Positions 28,200 to 36,670 are shown, counted from the stretch's first letter. The stretch is DNA of 36,847 nt from Pseudolactococcus piscium (GCF_002441695.1 NZ_JXJW01000007.1:60637-97483), one strand, 5' to 3'. Translations and numbers: made by a program. The notes: generated from the sequence alone by a model not told the origin.

Positions 28200-29570
28200 C
28201 TACCTCAAGTTTGATTTGATGGTATCCATCTCTTTTTGAAGACCAGTATCTGTTTTCATCTTATCTGAAATCTGTTTGTGCGCATAAATGACCGTTGTAT
28301 GATCACGCCCACCAAATTCCTTGCCAATAGCAGGCAGACTTTTACCCGTAATTTCACGAATCAAATACATGGCAACCTGTCTAGGGTATGCAATCTCTTT
28401 AGGACGCTTTTTACTGACCATATCAGCAATCGAAATTTTGTAAAAACTAGCAACTTCTTCTTGAATTTTTTTGGAAGAGATATCTTTATCAGGTATGATC
28501 TTAGTAGATTCTAGTGTATTAAGTGCTTTAGAGGCTGTATCAATATCAATGACATCAATATGATAGGTGTTAGCATAAAATTTTAAATTCTTAAGTGCGC
28601 CTTCTAAGTCTCTGACATTTGAGTCAATACGCCCAGCAATATAAGACAGTGTTTCTGATGGGACTTTAATCGCCATCTCATCTACTTTATTAAGTAGAAT
28701 TGCCATACGATCTTCATAGTTGGGTGCTGTAATATCAGTTGTTAAGCCCCAGCCAAAGCGAGATTTAAGTCGTTCTTCAAATTCATTTAGCTCATTTGGG
28801 GGTCTATCACTTGAAATGACGATTTGAGCCCCTTTATCATGTAGCGTGTTGAAGGTTTGGAAGAACTCATTGATGGTCCCTTCTTTTTTAGCAAAAAATT
28901 GGATATCATCTAGTAGGAGTAAGTCAAGTGTTCGGTATTGATCTGTAAATTCCTGCATTTGGTTTTTACGAGAACTTTGGACATAATCGTTAACAAAATT
29001 TTCAGATGAGACATACTTGATACGTGATGCTGGATTGTTACTGAGAATCTCGTTACCGATTGCATTCATCAGATGGGTTTTACCGAGTCCGGGTCCACCA
29101 TAGATAAATAGCGGATTATACATGCCACCAGGATCATTTGCAACTGCAATCGCTGCACCAAGTGTCATCCGGTTACCTTCACCCTGAACAAAATTTTCAA
29201 AGTTGTACTTATGATTCAAACCATTTTTGAGTTCTGAGGGCACAACGGGTGCTATCATATCTATGTCTGTTGTATCGTCTGACTTATTTTCATTTTCATA
29301 GTCGGCAATATTAATTTCATCAGCTGAGTAAAGCGAGAAGTTAATTTCCTTACTAAATATTTCGAAGCCAGCTGTTTTAATCAGGTCTTCTTGTTTTCGC
29401 CAAAAATCTTGATGCATGTTACTTTCAAGATAAATTTTAGCGTTATTATCAGTTATCTCAAGTAGTTTCGCAGGTTCTATGAAAAAATCATAAGGTGCTT
29501 GGCCTAAGTTGTTTTTTGCGAGTTCTTTAACACGCATCCAAAATTTTTGGTCATTTGGCGTTAAGGACAT
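28200..29570 (-). CDS. dnaA: Chromosomal replication initiator DnaA
   Basis: 456 residues. It binds DnaA boxes and melts oriC. Domain I at 1 to about 80, variable linker rich in acidic residues (about 85-110), AAA domain with Walker A GGPGLGKT (158-165) and DDIQFF, sensor region, and domain IV helix-turn-helix ending with the signature GGRDHTTV near 420-427. AAGGAG precedes the ATG by a few bases. Box-like sites on both sides and within its own promoter point to autoregulation. Confidence 0.99.
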   Translation of the reverse strand: MSLTPNDQKFWMRVKELAKNNLGQAPYDFFIEPAKLLEITDNNAKIYLESNMHQDFWRKQEDLIKTAGFEIFSKEINFSLYSADEINIADYENENKSDDTTDIDMIAPVVPSELKNGLNHKYNFENFVQGEGNRMTLGAAIAVANDPGGMYNPLFIYGGPGLGKTHLMNAIGNEILSNNPASRIKYVSSENFVNDYVQSSRKNQMQEFTDQYRTLDLLLLDDIQFFAKKEGTINEFFQTFNTLHDKGAQIVISSDRPPNELNEFEERLKSRFGWGLTTDITAPNYEDRMAILLNKVDEMAIKVPSETLSYIAGRIDSNVRDLEGALKNLKFYANTYHIDVIDIDTASKALNTLESTKIIPDKDISSKKIQEEVASFYKISIADMVSKKRPKEIAYPRQVAMYLIREITGKSLPAIGKEFGGRDHTTVIYAHKQISDKMKTDTGLQKEMDTIKSNLR

Positions 29571-29579
29571 TTGACTCCT

Positions 29580-29911
29580 TTCTATAGAGGTGGCTATTTT
29601 TATTTAAAAACAGATTCAATTGTTGTATGTGAATAACTTTTAAAATCCGCAGTTAAGAAAATTATATCATGTTGCCAGAAAGTTTTCCACAATTTATAGA
29701 AAATAAGACAGGAAATTAACAAGTTAGCAAAAAATTATACACAGGTTTGTGGAAAGTGTGGATAAAAAAAGGAAAATTGAGGGTTAGTCACACCTATTTT
29801 ATCTAAAAAGCCTATTAAATGGACTACTTTTAGAGAGTTAGTCACAGATGTGCATAACTTATTAACATGGTGTATATTAAAAAAAAGATGTTGATAAGTT
29901 TGTTAAAAAAA
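29580..29911. other. oriC: DnaA boxes and AT-rich unwinding region
   Basis: 365 bases between dnaA and parB hold no gene. Boxes: TGTGAATAA 29628, TTTTCCACA 29683, TTATACACA 29735, TGTGGAAAG 29748, perfect TGTGGATAA 29757, TTAGTCACA 29784 and 29838, TGTGCATAA 29849. The stretch 29858-29912 is almost pure A/T and is the likeliest unwinding element. The right edge is the parB terminator. Confidence 0.88.
29661..29691 (-). promoter_or_regulatory. dnaA: Probable dnaA promoter overlapped by a DnaA box
   Basis: Minus strand extended -10 TGATATAAT (29669-29661). The position of a -35 box, 17 bases upstream, falls inside the DnaA box TTTTCCACA at 29683-29691. Bound DnaA would block polymerase. Confidence 0.6.
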
Positions 29912-29940
29912 AGTAATCCACAATCGTGCTGTGGATTACT
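29904..29940 (-). terminator. Terminator of parB, arms resemble DnaA boxes
   Basis: Minus strand AGTAATCCACA, loop GCACGAT, TGTGGATTACT then eight T. Eleven perfect pairs; the base of the stem overlaps the parB stop codon. Arms contain TAATCCACA / TGTGGATTA, two mismatches from the DnaA box. Confidence 0.88.
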
Positions 29941-30694
29941 GGTGAGTTAAACTGTTGATAAGTCGATTCAGTTCGGCTAAATTATCATAAGCAATTTCAA
30001 TCTTTTTTGCCTGTATGGTGACTGGATTGCCTAGGTGTTTACTTAACTTGTCTTCTGCCTCTTTTATAAATATATTTTTATCTTTTTGGGGTGGTAATTT
30101 AGGTGTGTTAGTGAGTAATTGGCTTAATGCTTTAACAGAAAGTTGTTCCCTATCTATACGACTAGCCCAGGCTATCTGTTGCTCTGCTTGTGATAGACTT
30201 AAGAGCAATCTTGCGTGACCTTGGGATATTTTTTTATCCTCAATCAATTGTAAGATGGATTCAGGCAGGCTTAGAGTTCTAATCGCATTACTGACATAGG
30301 GTCTAGACTTGCCAAGTTTTTCAGCAACTTGCGCGTGTGTTAGTCCTTGTTTTGTAACCAGATTTTGTAAACTTCGAGCTTCATCCAAGACTGTCAAATC
30401 ATCTCGCTGCAAATTTTCTAAAATTGCCAATGTCATCATCTCATCATCCGTTAGGTAACGGATGATAGCAGGAATTTCAGTTAGCCCAGCTAATTGGGAT
30501 GCCCTAAATCTGCGTTCACCAGCTAATATTTCATAGCCAATGATACTTGATTTCCTGACAATAATCGGCTGTAAAACACCATTTTCTTTGATAGATTGGC
30601 TGAGTTCTTGTAATTTTTCTTCATCAAATACGATACGCGGTTGATAAGGATTTTTGACGATGCTTGAAATCGGTAGTAATTCGATAGTTTCCAT
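29936..30694 (-). CDS. parB: Chromosome partitioning protein ParB (Spo0J)
   Basis: 252 residues. A CTPase clamp that loads at parS sites near the origin and helps condensin loading. N-terminal motif KNPYQPR, box II GERRFRAS (59-66), helix-turn-helix about 113-135 (LTHAQVAEKLGKSRPYVSNAIRTL), and a C-terminal dimer domain. It closely resembles pneumococcal ParB along its length. No parA is near, as in streptococci. No Shine-Dalgarno precedes the ATG; an extended -10 TGATAAAAT (30709-30701) ends 6 bases before it. The ICE lies directly upstream, so the native upstream gene has been displaced. Confidence 0.95.
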   Translation of the reverse strand: METIELLPISSIVKNPYQPRIVFDEEKLQELSQSIKENGVLQPIIVRKSSIIGYEILAGERRFRASQLAGLTEIPAIIRYLTDDEMMTLAILENLQRDDLTVLDEARSLQNLVTKQGLTHAQVAEKLGKSRPYVSNAIRTLSLPESILQLIEDKKISQGHARLLLSLSQAEQQIAWASRIDREQLSVKALSQLLTNTPKLPPQKDKNIFIKEAEDKLSKHLGNPVTIQAKKIEIAYDNLAELNRLINSLTHQ

Positions 30695-30818
30695 ACTGCT
30701 ATTTTATCAGAAACAAGCGCCTTGTTCTACTCTTATCTACTCCAATGTCTTATTTTACAACGCTTTATAGTATATTTCTTACTCCAGAGTACTTTCATAT
30801 ACAACACGTTAAACTTGA

Positions 30819-30839
30819 TTTTTGGTTACTTTTTGGTTA
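30819..30839. repeat. Tandem direct repeats, probable integrase arm sites
   Basis: TTTTTGGTTA occurs at 30819-30828 and again at 30830-30839, an 11-base period (one helical turn), immediately beyond the int stop. Arm-type sites for tyrosine integrases are often paired direct repeats near the element end. Confidence 0.55.
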
Positions 30840-30843
30840 GTTT

Positions 30844-32007
30844 TCAAATTTCAAAGTTTTTTAACTTATCATCAACAACATCTTTCATTTTCTCAGTTAC
30901 ATGAGTATAAATTTGAATAGTTGTTTTTTCATCTTTATGACCTACACGTTCCATTATGACTTTTATAGGTATGCCTAATTCTGTCAATAAGCTAATGTGA
31001 GAGTGTCTTAACATATGACTTGAAAAATCATGATAATTTTTATTTTCAATGTCAGCTTTTTTCCCAACTTTTTTTAAATAACGATTTAGAGCGTCAGGAA
31101 GTATCAAATTGCCAGCCGTATTTAAAAATATGAAATTTTTATTTTTAGGTTCAATTTTTAAATTTAATTGTTTCATTTTATGTAATATCTCAATACACTT
31201 TGTATTAATTGAAATTAAACGATAAGAAGTAACAGTTTTAGGAGTTGTCAACTTAAAGTCAGTTAAACTTGTAGAATGGTGGTCTATATTATATTTAATA
31301 TTAATTGTTCGATTTTGCATATCAACATTTTCCCACATCAAAGCTAGTACCTCGCCAATACGTAAACCTGTATAATACATAAACTCAATCATATAGTTCA
31401 TTCTGACTTCGCTTTGAGTATTTCCAAATGAAAGTTTGAATAAATTCATTTCTTCTTTTGAAAAAAACTTAGTTCTATGTTTATCAACTTCTTCAAAACT
31501 TTTTCGTTGTTTAGGTAATTCTACATTATCAATAGGATTGAAATCAGTATATCCAACCTTTAAAGCGTACTTATAAAATGTATTAATTAACGTTTTTTGT
31601 AATCTTTTATAAGTCAAAGAACAATTACTATTTATAAAATATTTTTGAAAAAAATTACTAGAAATACTATGAAGTGCTGTATCAAAAATTTCTCTAAAAA
31701 TATTATCCAATATATCCCTTTGTTTAACAAAAGAACTATCTTTCAATTCTTGTTTTCTAAATAATTGATATTCTTCATAAACTTCTTTTAAAGTTATATC
31801 TAAATTTACTTGTTTTTGCTGAAATTTTTCACTATTTTCAAGTAACTTAGTTTTAATTTTTTTATCAAGCAATAGTTTAGCGTGACCTTGTGCTTGTCGA
31901 GTTTTTGAAGTCAAAGTAACGCTTGCTTGTTTCCACTTTTCCTCGCTTTCATCATAGAATTTTTCGTAATAACGGTATTTACCGTTTGCTATTTTTTTAA
32001 AAAACAA
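30844..32007 (-). CDS. int: Tyrosine recombinase/integrase of the ICE
   Basis: 387 residues. Catalyses integration and excision. AP2-like arm-binding N-terminus (MFFKKIANGKYRYYEKFYD), SAM-like core-binding domain, and catalytic domain with R216 in YTGLRIGE, H331 and R334 in HMLRH, and nucleophile Y367 in IQIYTHV. I place the start at TTG 32007, behind AAAGGTGGGG, because family members begin at this point; an ATG at 32034 adds 9 residues and has no site. An extended -10 TGGTATAAT (32050-32058) precedes it. Transcription runs toward parB. Confidence 0.92.
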   Translation of the reverse strand: MFFKKIANGKYRYYEKFYDESEEKWKQASVTLTSKTRQAQGHAKLLLDKKIKTKLLENSEKFQQKQVNLDITLKEVYEEYQLFRKQELKDSSFVKQRDILDNIFREIFDTALHSISSNFFQKYFINSNCSLTYKRLQKTLINTFYKYALKVGYTDFNPIDNVELPKQRKSFEEVDKHRTKFFSKEEMNLFKLSFGNTQSEVRMNYMIEFMYYTGLRIGEVLALMWENVDMQNRTINIKYNIDHHSTSLTDFKLTTPKTVTSYRLISINTKCIEILHKMKQLNLKIEPKNKNFIFLNTAGNLILPDALNRYLKKVGKKADIENKNYHDFSSHMLRHSHISLLTELGIPIKVIMERVGHKDEKTTIQIYTHVTEKMKDVVDDKLKNFEI

Positions 32008-32049
32008 TATACCCCACCTTTCTTGGTATATCATTAGTTGAATACACTA

Positions 32050-32058
32050 ATTATACCA
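32050..32058 (-). promoter_or_regulatory. Extended -10 promoter for int
   Basis: Minus strand TGGTATAAT (32058-32050), overlapping the end of the xis-like gene. It gives int a short leader of its own, ending in AAAGGTGGGG. Confidence 0.5.
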
Positions 32059-32060
32059 TT

Positions 32061-32285
32061 TCATTTATACATCTTGTTTTGTCTATTTTGAAGATATAAA
32101 AAAAAGCCTTTGACATTAATCATTGGCATGCGAGAACTTCCATAAGTTATGATACATTTGAAATCATCATCTTTTTTTATAGCTGTCATATATTTTTCAA
32201 GTGTTTTCATTTTGAAAACTGGAAAATAATTATCAATAAGTTGCTTTTTACTGACAAGAATATCAGGAAAATTGTTTATATCCAT
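32061..32285 (-). CDS. xis: Excisionase-like protein
   Basis: 74 residues from the ATG at 32285, behind AAAGGAGC. It is small with a helix-turn-helix-like arrangement (SKKQLIDNYFPVFKMKTLEKYMTAI) and a basic end, and lies directly upstream of int, as excisionases do. No specific family signature is decisive, so function rests mainly on position and size. The frame is open upstream to 32348 but without a ribosome site. Confidence 0.68.
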   Translation of the reverse strand: MDINNFPDILVSKKQLIDNYFPVFKMKTLEKYMTAIKKDDDFKCIITYGSSRMPMINVKGFFLYLQNRQNKMYK

Positions 32286-32321
32286 GATTTTACGCTCCTT
32301 TCTTTTGTATTTTATATACCT

Positions 32322-32354
32322 TGCATATAACGAATATGCACCGCCCACATTGTG
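32322..32354 (-). promoter_or_regulatory. Inverted repeats upstream of the xis-like gene
   Basis: TGCATAT-AACGA-ATATGCA at 32322-32340 and the adjacent CACATTGTG at 32346-32354, followed on the minus strand by TATATAAAAT. Looks like an operator region in front of xis; no regulator gene is visible in the window. Confidence 0.4.
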
Positions 32355-32389
32355 AGTGTTCTACAATTAAACTAAAGGTACGCTAATAT

Positions 32390-32905
32390 TTAAATACAGC
32401 CCAATAATTGAGCTTTAGATTGTTTGTTTAACCAATGAAATGTACCAAGGTCTCGAACTTTAACCATAATTTGCGGTAAGCTAAAGCCAAACTCAGCCAA
32501 TTCATCAGTATAAGACACTAAATATCTGACACAATTATCAATAGAGACACAGAAACTATAAACAACATTTTGATAGCGCCTATCTAATTCTAGTAATTCT
32601 AAAACATAATCAGACCACACACGAATTGTTTTGACATCTACATTTGCGTGTTTTTCAATTGTAGTTGGATTGAGTTTATTCAACTTATCTTGTATCGCTT
32701 GTTTTGCTTCAAGACACAATAAATCAATTTGTTTTTCATACTTGATGAGCAATTCACACCATGCTAAAATTTCATTGATTTTCGCATAAGGGGATAAGTA
32801 CAAGTCTTTTTTAAAACTTGCGACTTTTTGCTCAAAAAAATTGAAGTCCTCTATCATCTGGACTTCATCATTCATAGCACGTATTCTAAAATCTGTTAAA
32901 TTCAT
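32390..32905 (-). CDS. ICE protein of unknown function
   Basis: 171 residues, mostly alpha-helical and charged, with no signal peptide or membrane segment; not recognised. The middle (about 35-100) looks like a helical bundle with a coiled-coil tendency. The ATG at 32905 follows the hydrolase stop by three bases, with GGAGGG inside the hydrolase end, so it is coupled to the transfer operon. The 104-base gap to xis holds the operator-like repeats. Confidence 0.72.
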   Translation of the reverse strand: MNLTDFRIRAMNDEVQMIEDFNFFEQKVASFKKDLYLSPYAKINEILAWCELLIKYEKQIDLLCLEAKQAIQDKLNKLNPTTIEKHANVDVKTIRVWSDYVLELLELDRRYQNVVYSFCVSIDNCVRYLVSYTDELAEFGFSLPQIMVKVRDLGTFHWLNKQSKAQLLGCI

Positions 32906-32908
32906 TGG

Positions 32909-33970
32909 CTATTTTCCCTCCACATACCAAAATTGCTTAGCTTCATCAGCTGAAAATGTACGATAAGAAACAGTCAATGGTGGTAGACCTGTCACATTCA
33001 TTTCTGAAATTAAAATAGAGCCATCATCTTTAACTTGTTCTACAAATGCCACATGACCGTATTCAGGACTTGACCCCGCTTGACCATGTACAAAACTTAA
33101 AGCAGTATGGAGTTTAGGCTCATGAGAGACTGAGTAACCCGCCTTACTTGCCCAATCGCCACCATTGCCCATATAGCTATCAAATTTAATGCCCAACTGA
33201 TAAGCCCTGTTATATACGTACCACGTACATTGTCCTTGTGGGTATGAACCAGAGCCATTATAGGCTTGACCACTAAATGGAGTTTCTACCTCCCAACCGT
33301 TCGGAATGTTTGCGGACATCACACCATTGACAGCTTCTCCACTTGAATCATTGCTGAAGCCTACATGGTCTTTGAGTAAGTCATACCATTTTTGGGCATC
33401 ATCTTGGAGCTTGTCAGCCTTTGTTTGACCGTCACTTAAAGCGACACCCTCATAATATTGTGACCAGTCTAAACTCGCTTGTTTAGGGTCAGTAGAGACG
33501 CTCACAAGGTCTTTTGTTCTCTTGTATGCACCGTTTAGTTCAGTAGACATAAGTTTTAACTCAACGTCCATTGACAGTGTTCTACTTTCAGCCTTAGACC
33601 AACGGTTACCATTGACATTATTAGACCAACCCGACCATTGAAAGATACCTGCAACACCACCACCAATATTTTCAGCTTCGGGATCGAACCCAGATTCTCT
33701 TTCAGCTACTGCTAAAGCACCGCTAGCACCTTGAATACTAAAGCGTTCTTTACTCATGAGATAGTTAGCTATATCAATAACATTTTGAGCCTTTTCTTCT
33801 GAGATATTAGCCTTACTTGCTAGGTCTTTTGATGTGATGTTTAGACTACCCGCAGAACTCGAAAAACTATCCGCACTTGATGAAGTGCCACCTGCCACAA
33901 TGACAAGTAAAAATATAAAAAAAATAGGTATAAACATACCTATCAGAAATAAATGTTTTTTCTTTTTCAT
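32909..33970 (-). CDS. Conjugation cell-wall hydrolase (lysozyme-like plus CHAP), Tn916 Orf14-like
   Basis: 353 residues. It opens peptidoglycan locally for the transfer channel. Membrane helix at 9-27; Ser-rich linker; phage-tail-lysozyme-type muramidase domain about 56-200 with E90/E92 in AVAERESGFDP and GIFQWSG; CHAP amidase/endopeptidase domain about 240-350 with C248 in GQCTWYVYNRA and H306 in YGHVAFVE. Order and domains match Orf14 of Tn916-type elements. The ribosome site is weak (AGAAAG), and hairpins with the same arms lie both just before and just inside the gene. Confidence 0.92.
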   Translation of the reverse strand: MKKKKHLFLIGMFIPIFFIFLLVIVAGGTSSSADSFSSSAGSLNITSKDLASKANISEEKAQNVIDIANYLMSKERFSIQGASGALAVAERESGFDPEAENIGGGVAGIFQWSGWSNNVNGNRWSKAESRTLSMDVELKLMSTELNGAYKRTKDLVSVSTDPKQASLDWSQYYEGVALSDGQTKADKLQDDAQKWYDLLKDHVGFSNDSSGEAVNGVMSANIPNGWEVETPFSGQAYNGSGSYPQGQCTWYVYNRAYQLGIKFDSYMGNGGDWASKAGYSVSHEPKLHTALSFVHGQAGSSPEYGHVAFVEQVKDDGSILISEMNVTGLPPLTVSYRTFSADEAKQFWYVEGK

Positions 33971-34000
33971 TTGATTTTCTTTCTAGGTATGTTGATACCT
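33924..34000 (-). repeat. Two hairpins with identical arms around the hydrolase start
   Basis: AGGTAT-ATACCT arms at 33985-34000 (loop GTTG on the plus strand) and again at 33926-33941 inside the signal region, extended to eight pairs ATAGGTAT/ATACCTAT at 33924-33943. The start codon lies between them. Confidence 0.6.
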
Positions 34001-34080
34001 CACTTTTTCTTAAATAAACTAACCACAAACCAAACAGGGATAGCAACTATCCCAACAAAAATAGTTTTGATGATTTTCAT
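34000..34080 (-). CDS. 26-residue membrane micropeptide
   Basis: MKIIKTIFVGIVAIPVWFVV then a Lys-rich end (26 residues): one membrane helix with positive flanks. The ATG lies two bases after the VirB6-like stop, and AGGAAAGGAAAA inside that gene end is a good ribosome site. Size and setting suggest a real small transfer protein, but it is too short to confirm by sequence alone. Confidence 0.5.
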   Translation of the reverse strand: MKIIKTIFVGIVAIPVWFVVSLFKKK

Positions 34081-34082
34081 AA

Positions 34083-36500
34083 TTATTTTCCTTTCCTCTC
34101 AATAATACCGCTATCGAAAATACCACGTTTTGCGTTGGCGGTTTTGATTTTAATATCTCGTTTTTGACTTTTGTCAGAAGTTGGTAATTGGGGCTTTTCA
34201 GTAAACAACTCTTTACTCAAACGTTCAACTTGACCTTTTTGTCTGGCTTTTCTTGCTGGCATATCTGCTTTTATACCGTCCGAAAACTTACCTTTAAGTT
34301 CATCTTTTCGTTTTTGGTAATTGATAGCTTGTGATGTTTTATCTCTCAAAACCTTATTTTCAGAACGTTGTAGTTTATTGCTATCAAATTTTGCAAGTTT
34401 CTTTTCAGCTTCATTTTTAGGCATTAAACCAACAGAACTTGAAAATTTAGTTTTCAATTTATCTTTAGAATCAGTCAGAGCTTGTTTAGTATCTGAAAAA
34501 GCACCTTTTGTATTTTCCCACTTACCTTTTAAGTTGCTCATTGTCTCTTTTCGTTTTGCTATGGCAAGTTGTTTAGCTTTTTCATCTTGACCGAAACGCA
34601 GGTTGTCACTTGTTTTAACAGCACCTTTGACACCTTTTTTAGTGAGCGTTTTGCCAACAGTACCTGCCTTTTTCAGACCGTCAACTTTGCTTTTCGACAT
34701 TTGATTATGAGTAGATAGACCATTACTTGATAGACTACCACTAGAAGTTGAGAGAGCAGGTGTTTTGTTAAAGTTAAAAGGTTTTTTGACATTAGACAGA
34801 CTTGGTAATGACTTGACAGAATCAAGACTACCTTTTGCCAATTCAGAAACACTTTTCTTAGCTGTATCAAATAGAGAAGTCAACTTATCTCTTTGTTTCC
34901 ACAAAAGGAAATACAAAGCGAACTGTATGAAAATTGAAATATAATATGAATGTGACACATTTCTAAATGCCATTTCCACAAAGCTATTAAAGATAAGCCC
35001 CATTTGCACACCTAATAGACCAGATACTGATAAAGCAGTAAACACGACTATTCTTTTTGCTAAATTACCTGCCATATGCTCAAACTGAGGTAAGATAGAC
35101 AAGACTAATATAATAGGTGCTACAAATATTGCAAATACAACAATTAACTGTAACACCCACGTGTACATTAATGTACCAACTGTAATCACAGTTAAAACAA
35201 AACCTTTAAACAGAGAAGCTAATGCAACCATAAATTTATCGGCTATACTTGAAAACCCTAATTTTGTGAAGCCAGCTTCTTTATTTTTCTTAGCATATTT
35301 ACTAACCGAATCAGTATCGCCTTTTGTCGCAAGCAAAGCTGTTTGTTCACTTTGTACCGAATTTTCAGGTAACTTATTGGTATCAAAGTTCATTTCCTTA
35401 AAGGGTTCTTTTACAATGACATTAAATAATTGTGTTTTCAAAGCATTAATTGTACTATCAGACACCTTATCATTTGTCGTTGAAACATTAGCCGTGAAAT
35501 TGGTTGTAGAAGTTTTTTCAGTCGTATCATTTGCGATTGTTACCTTTGATAAGTTATTAATCAAAGAACTTGTAAAAGTGTCTGTAAAACTTTTAGTCAC
35601 ATAAACAATACGAGTAATGACATGTGTCCCTTTATATGCACCACTTCCGCTTGAAACTGGTAAGAAAAAAACACCAGCTACAACTATACGAAGTATAACA
35701 CCTAGAATTTTCTTACCAAACGGTTTACCTTCTGACAAATCTTTGAAAGCACTAATACCCACAAAGACCATAGCCATTGGAAAGATAACAGGTAAGAGTA
35801 GTGCTTGCAGAATAGCCTGCATTTTAGATACAAAATCATCTAAATACTGAAAAATATCAATATTAGATACTGCCGATAAAATCAATGAATCTAATAGAAA
35901 CATCAATTTTGAACCCGCAAAAATCAACTGTACTACCCAGTTAATGATTTTAGGGAAAGCCTCTTTAGCACCAAAAAAACCTTTATCCTCAATATACATA
36001 TAACTTGTATAAGCTGATAAGGCTGACATATCTTTTGCATTAATAGCACCTGCTTCTTTTGCTAAGGCTTCTTGATAATCATTTGAACTATCAATTGTAC
36101 CTGCTTTTGTTAAGATAGCACTATTATAAGCATTATTTAATGTTGTAATAGCAGAAACAGTTTTTGTTTTATCATATCCCGCATTTGATAATTTTGAAAT
36201 AGCCCCTTGATAGAGTAGATTATATTTTTGATAAGTTTCTTCTGTAATCGGAATCGCATTATTACCTTGTGTTTGATTACTTAGATTTTTAATCTCATTA
36301 ATAATGGTTAGAACTGCTTTATACTCTGGAGTATTAACAATATCGCCTTGGGCATTTGTTACAAACTCAGGTGCTTTAATACCACTATCAGAACCGATAG
36401 TATCATTAGTGACAACTGCATTACCTGTGTCTAAAGCGTAGGCTTGACTACCACAAAACAACAGACTTAAAAAGGTTAGCGCAACTAAAATCTTTTTCAT
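34083..36500 (-). CDS. VirB6/TrbL-like conjugation channel protein (Tn916 Orf15-like)
   Basis: 805 residues, the membrane core of the transfer apparatus. Signal peptide 1-22, an extracytoplasmic N-terminal region with predicted helices, then about seven membrane helices between 190 and 540, and a long (about 260-residue) Lys/Ser-rich cytoplasmic tail with repeated helical, strongly basic stretches. Membrane topology and position between the VirB4 and lysozyme genes match Orf15. The tail may contact DNA or the ATPases; that is inference. ATGA overlap with the small upstream gene indicates coupling. Confidence 0.85.
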   Translation of the reverse strand: MKKILVALTFLSLLFCGSQAYALDTGNAVVTNDTIGSDSGIKAPEFVTNAQGDIVNTPEYKAVLTIINEIKNLSNQTQGNNAIPITEETYQKYNLLYQGAISKLSNAGYDKTKTVSAITTLNNAYNSAILTKAGTIDSSNDYQEALAKEAGAINAKDMSALSAYTSYMYIEDKGFFGAKEAFPKIINWVVQLIFAGSKLMFLLDSLILSAVSNIDIFQYLDDFVSKMQAILQALLLPVIFPMAMVFVGISAFKDLSEGKPFGKKILGVILRIVVAGVFFLPVSSGSGAYKGTHVITRIVYVTKSFTDTFTSSLINNLSKVTIANDTTEKTSTTNFTANVSTTNDKVSDSTINALKTQLFNVIVKEPFKEMNFDTNKLPENSVQSEQTALLATKGDTDSVSKYAKKNKEAGFTKLGFSSIADKFMVALASLFKGFVLTVITVGTLMYTWVLQLIVVFAIFVAPIILVLSILPQFEHMAGNLAKRIVVFTALSVSGLLGVQMGLIFNSFVEMAFRNVSHSYYISIFIQFALYFLLWKQRDKLTSLFDTAKKSVSELAKGSLDSVKSLPSLSNVKKPFNFNKTPALSTSSGSLSSNGLSTHNQMSKSKVDGLKKAGTVGKTLTKKGVKGAVKTSDNLRFGQDEKAKQLAIAKRKETMSNLKGKWENTKGAFSDTKQALTDSKDKLKTKFSSSVGLMPKNEAEKKLAKFDSNKLQRSENKVLRDKTSQAINYQKRKDELKGKFSDGIKADMPARKARQKGQVERLSKELFTEKPQLPTSDKSQKRDIKIKTANAKRGIFDSGIIERKGK

Positions 36501-36670
36501 TTAAGCCCCGCTTTCCAAGAATTACCAATATCTTTCAGAAAATCTGGTAAGTATCTAATTGTCTTGATGAACGGTTCATAAAGACCAGTCATTTTCAACA
36601 TCATTAAAAAGAATACAAGGAATATGACAACACCTAATACCATATCCACAAGTGATTTTTTGTTTTTCAT
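36497..36670 (-). CDS. 57-residue single-helix transfer protein
   Basis: Begins MKNKKSLVDMVLGVVIFLVF, one membrane helix (about 10-28), then an amphipathic part KTIRYLPDFLKDIGNSWKAGLK. GAAAGGAAAATATCA precedes the ATG, and the stop overlaps the VirB6-like start (ATGA). It lies between the VirB4 and VirB6 genes, a position where small inner-membrane components are common. Not recognised by family. Confidence 0.78.
   Translation of the reverse strand: MKNKKSLVDMVLGVVIFLVFFLMMLKMTGLYEPFIKTIRYLPDFLKDIGNSWKAGLK

Noticed and set aside
35161-35604. Plus-strand frame of 147 codons within the VirB6-like gene
   Set aside because: Antisense to a long membrane protein gene; hydrophobic composition is the reverse complement effect; no ribosome site or promoter.
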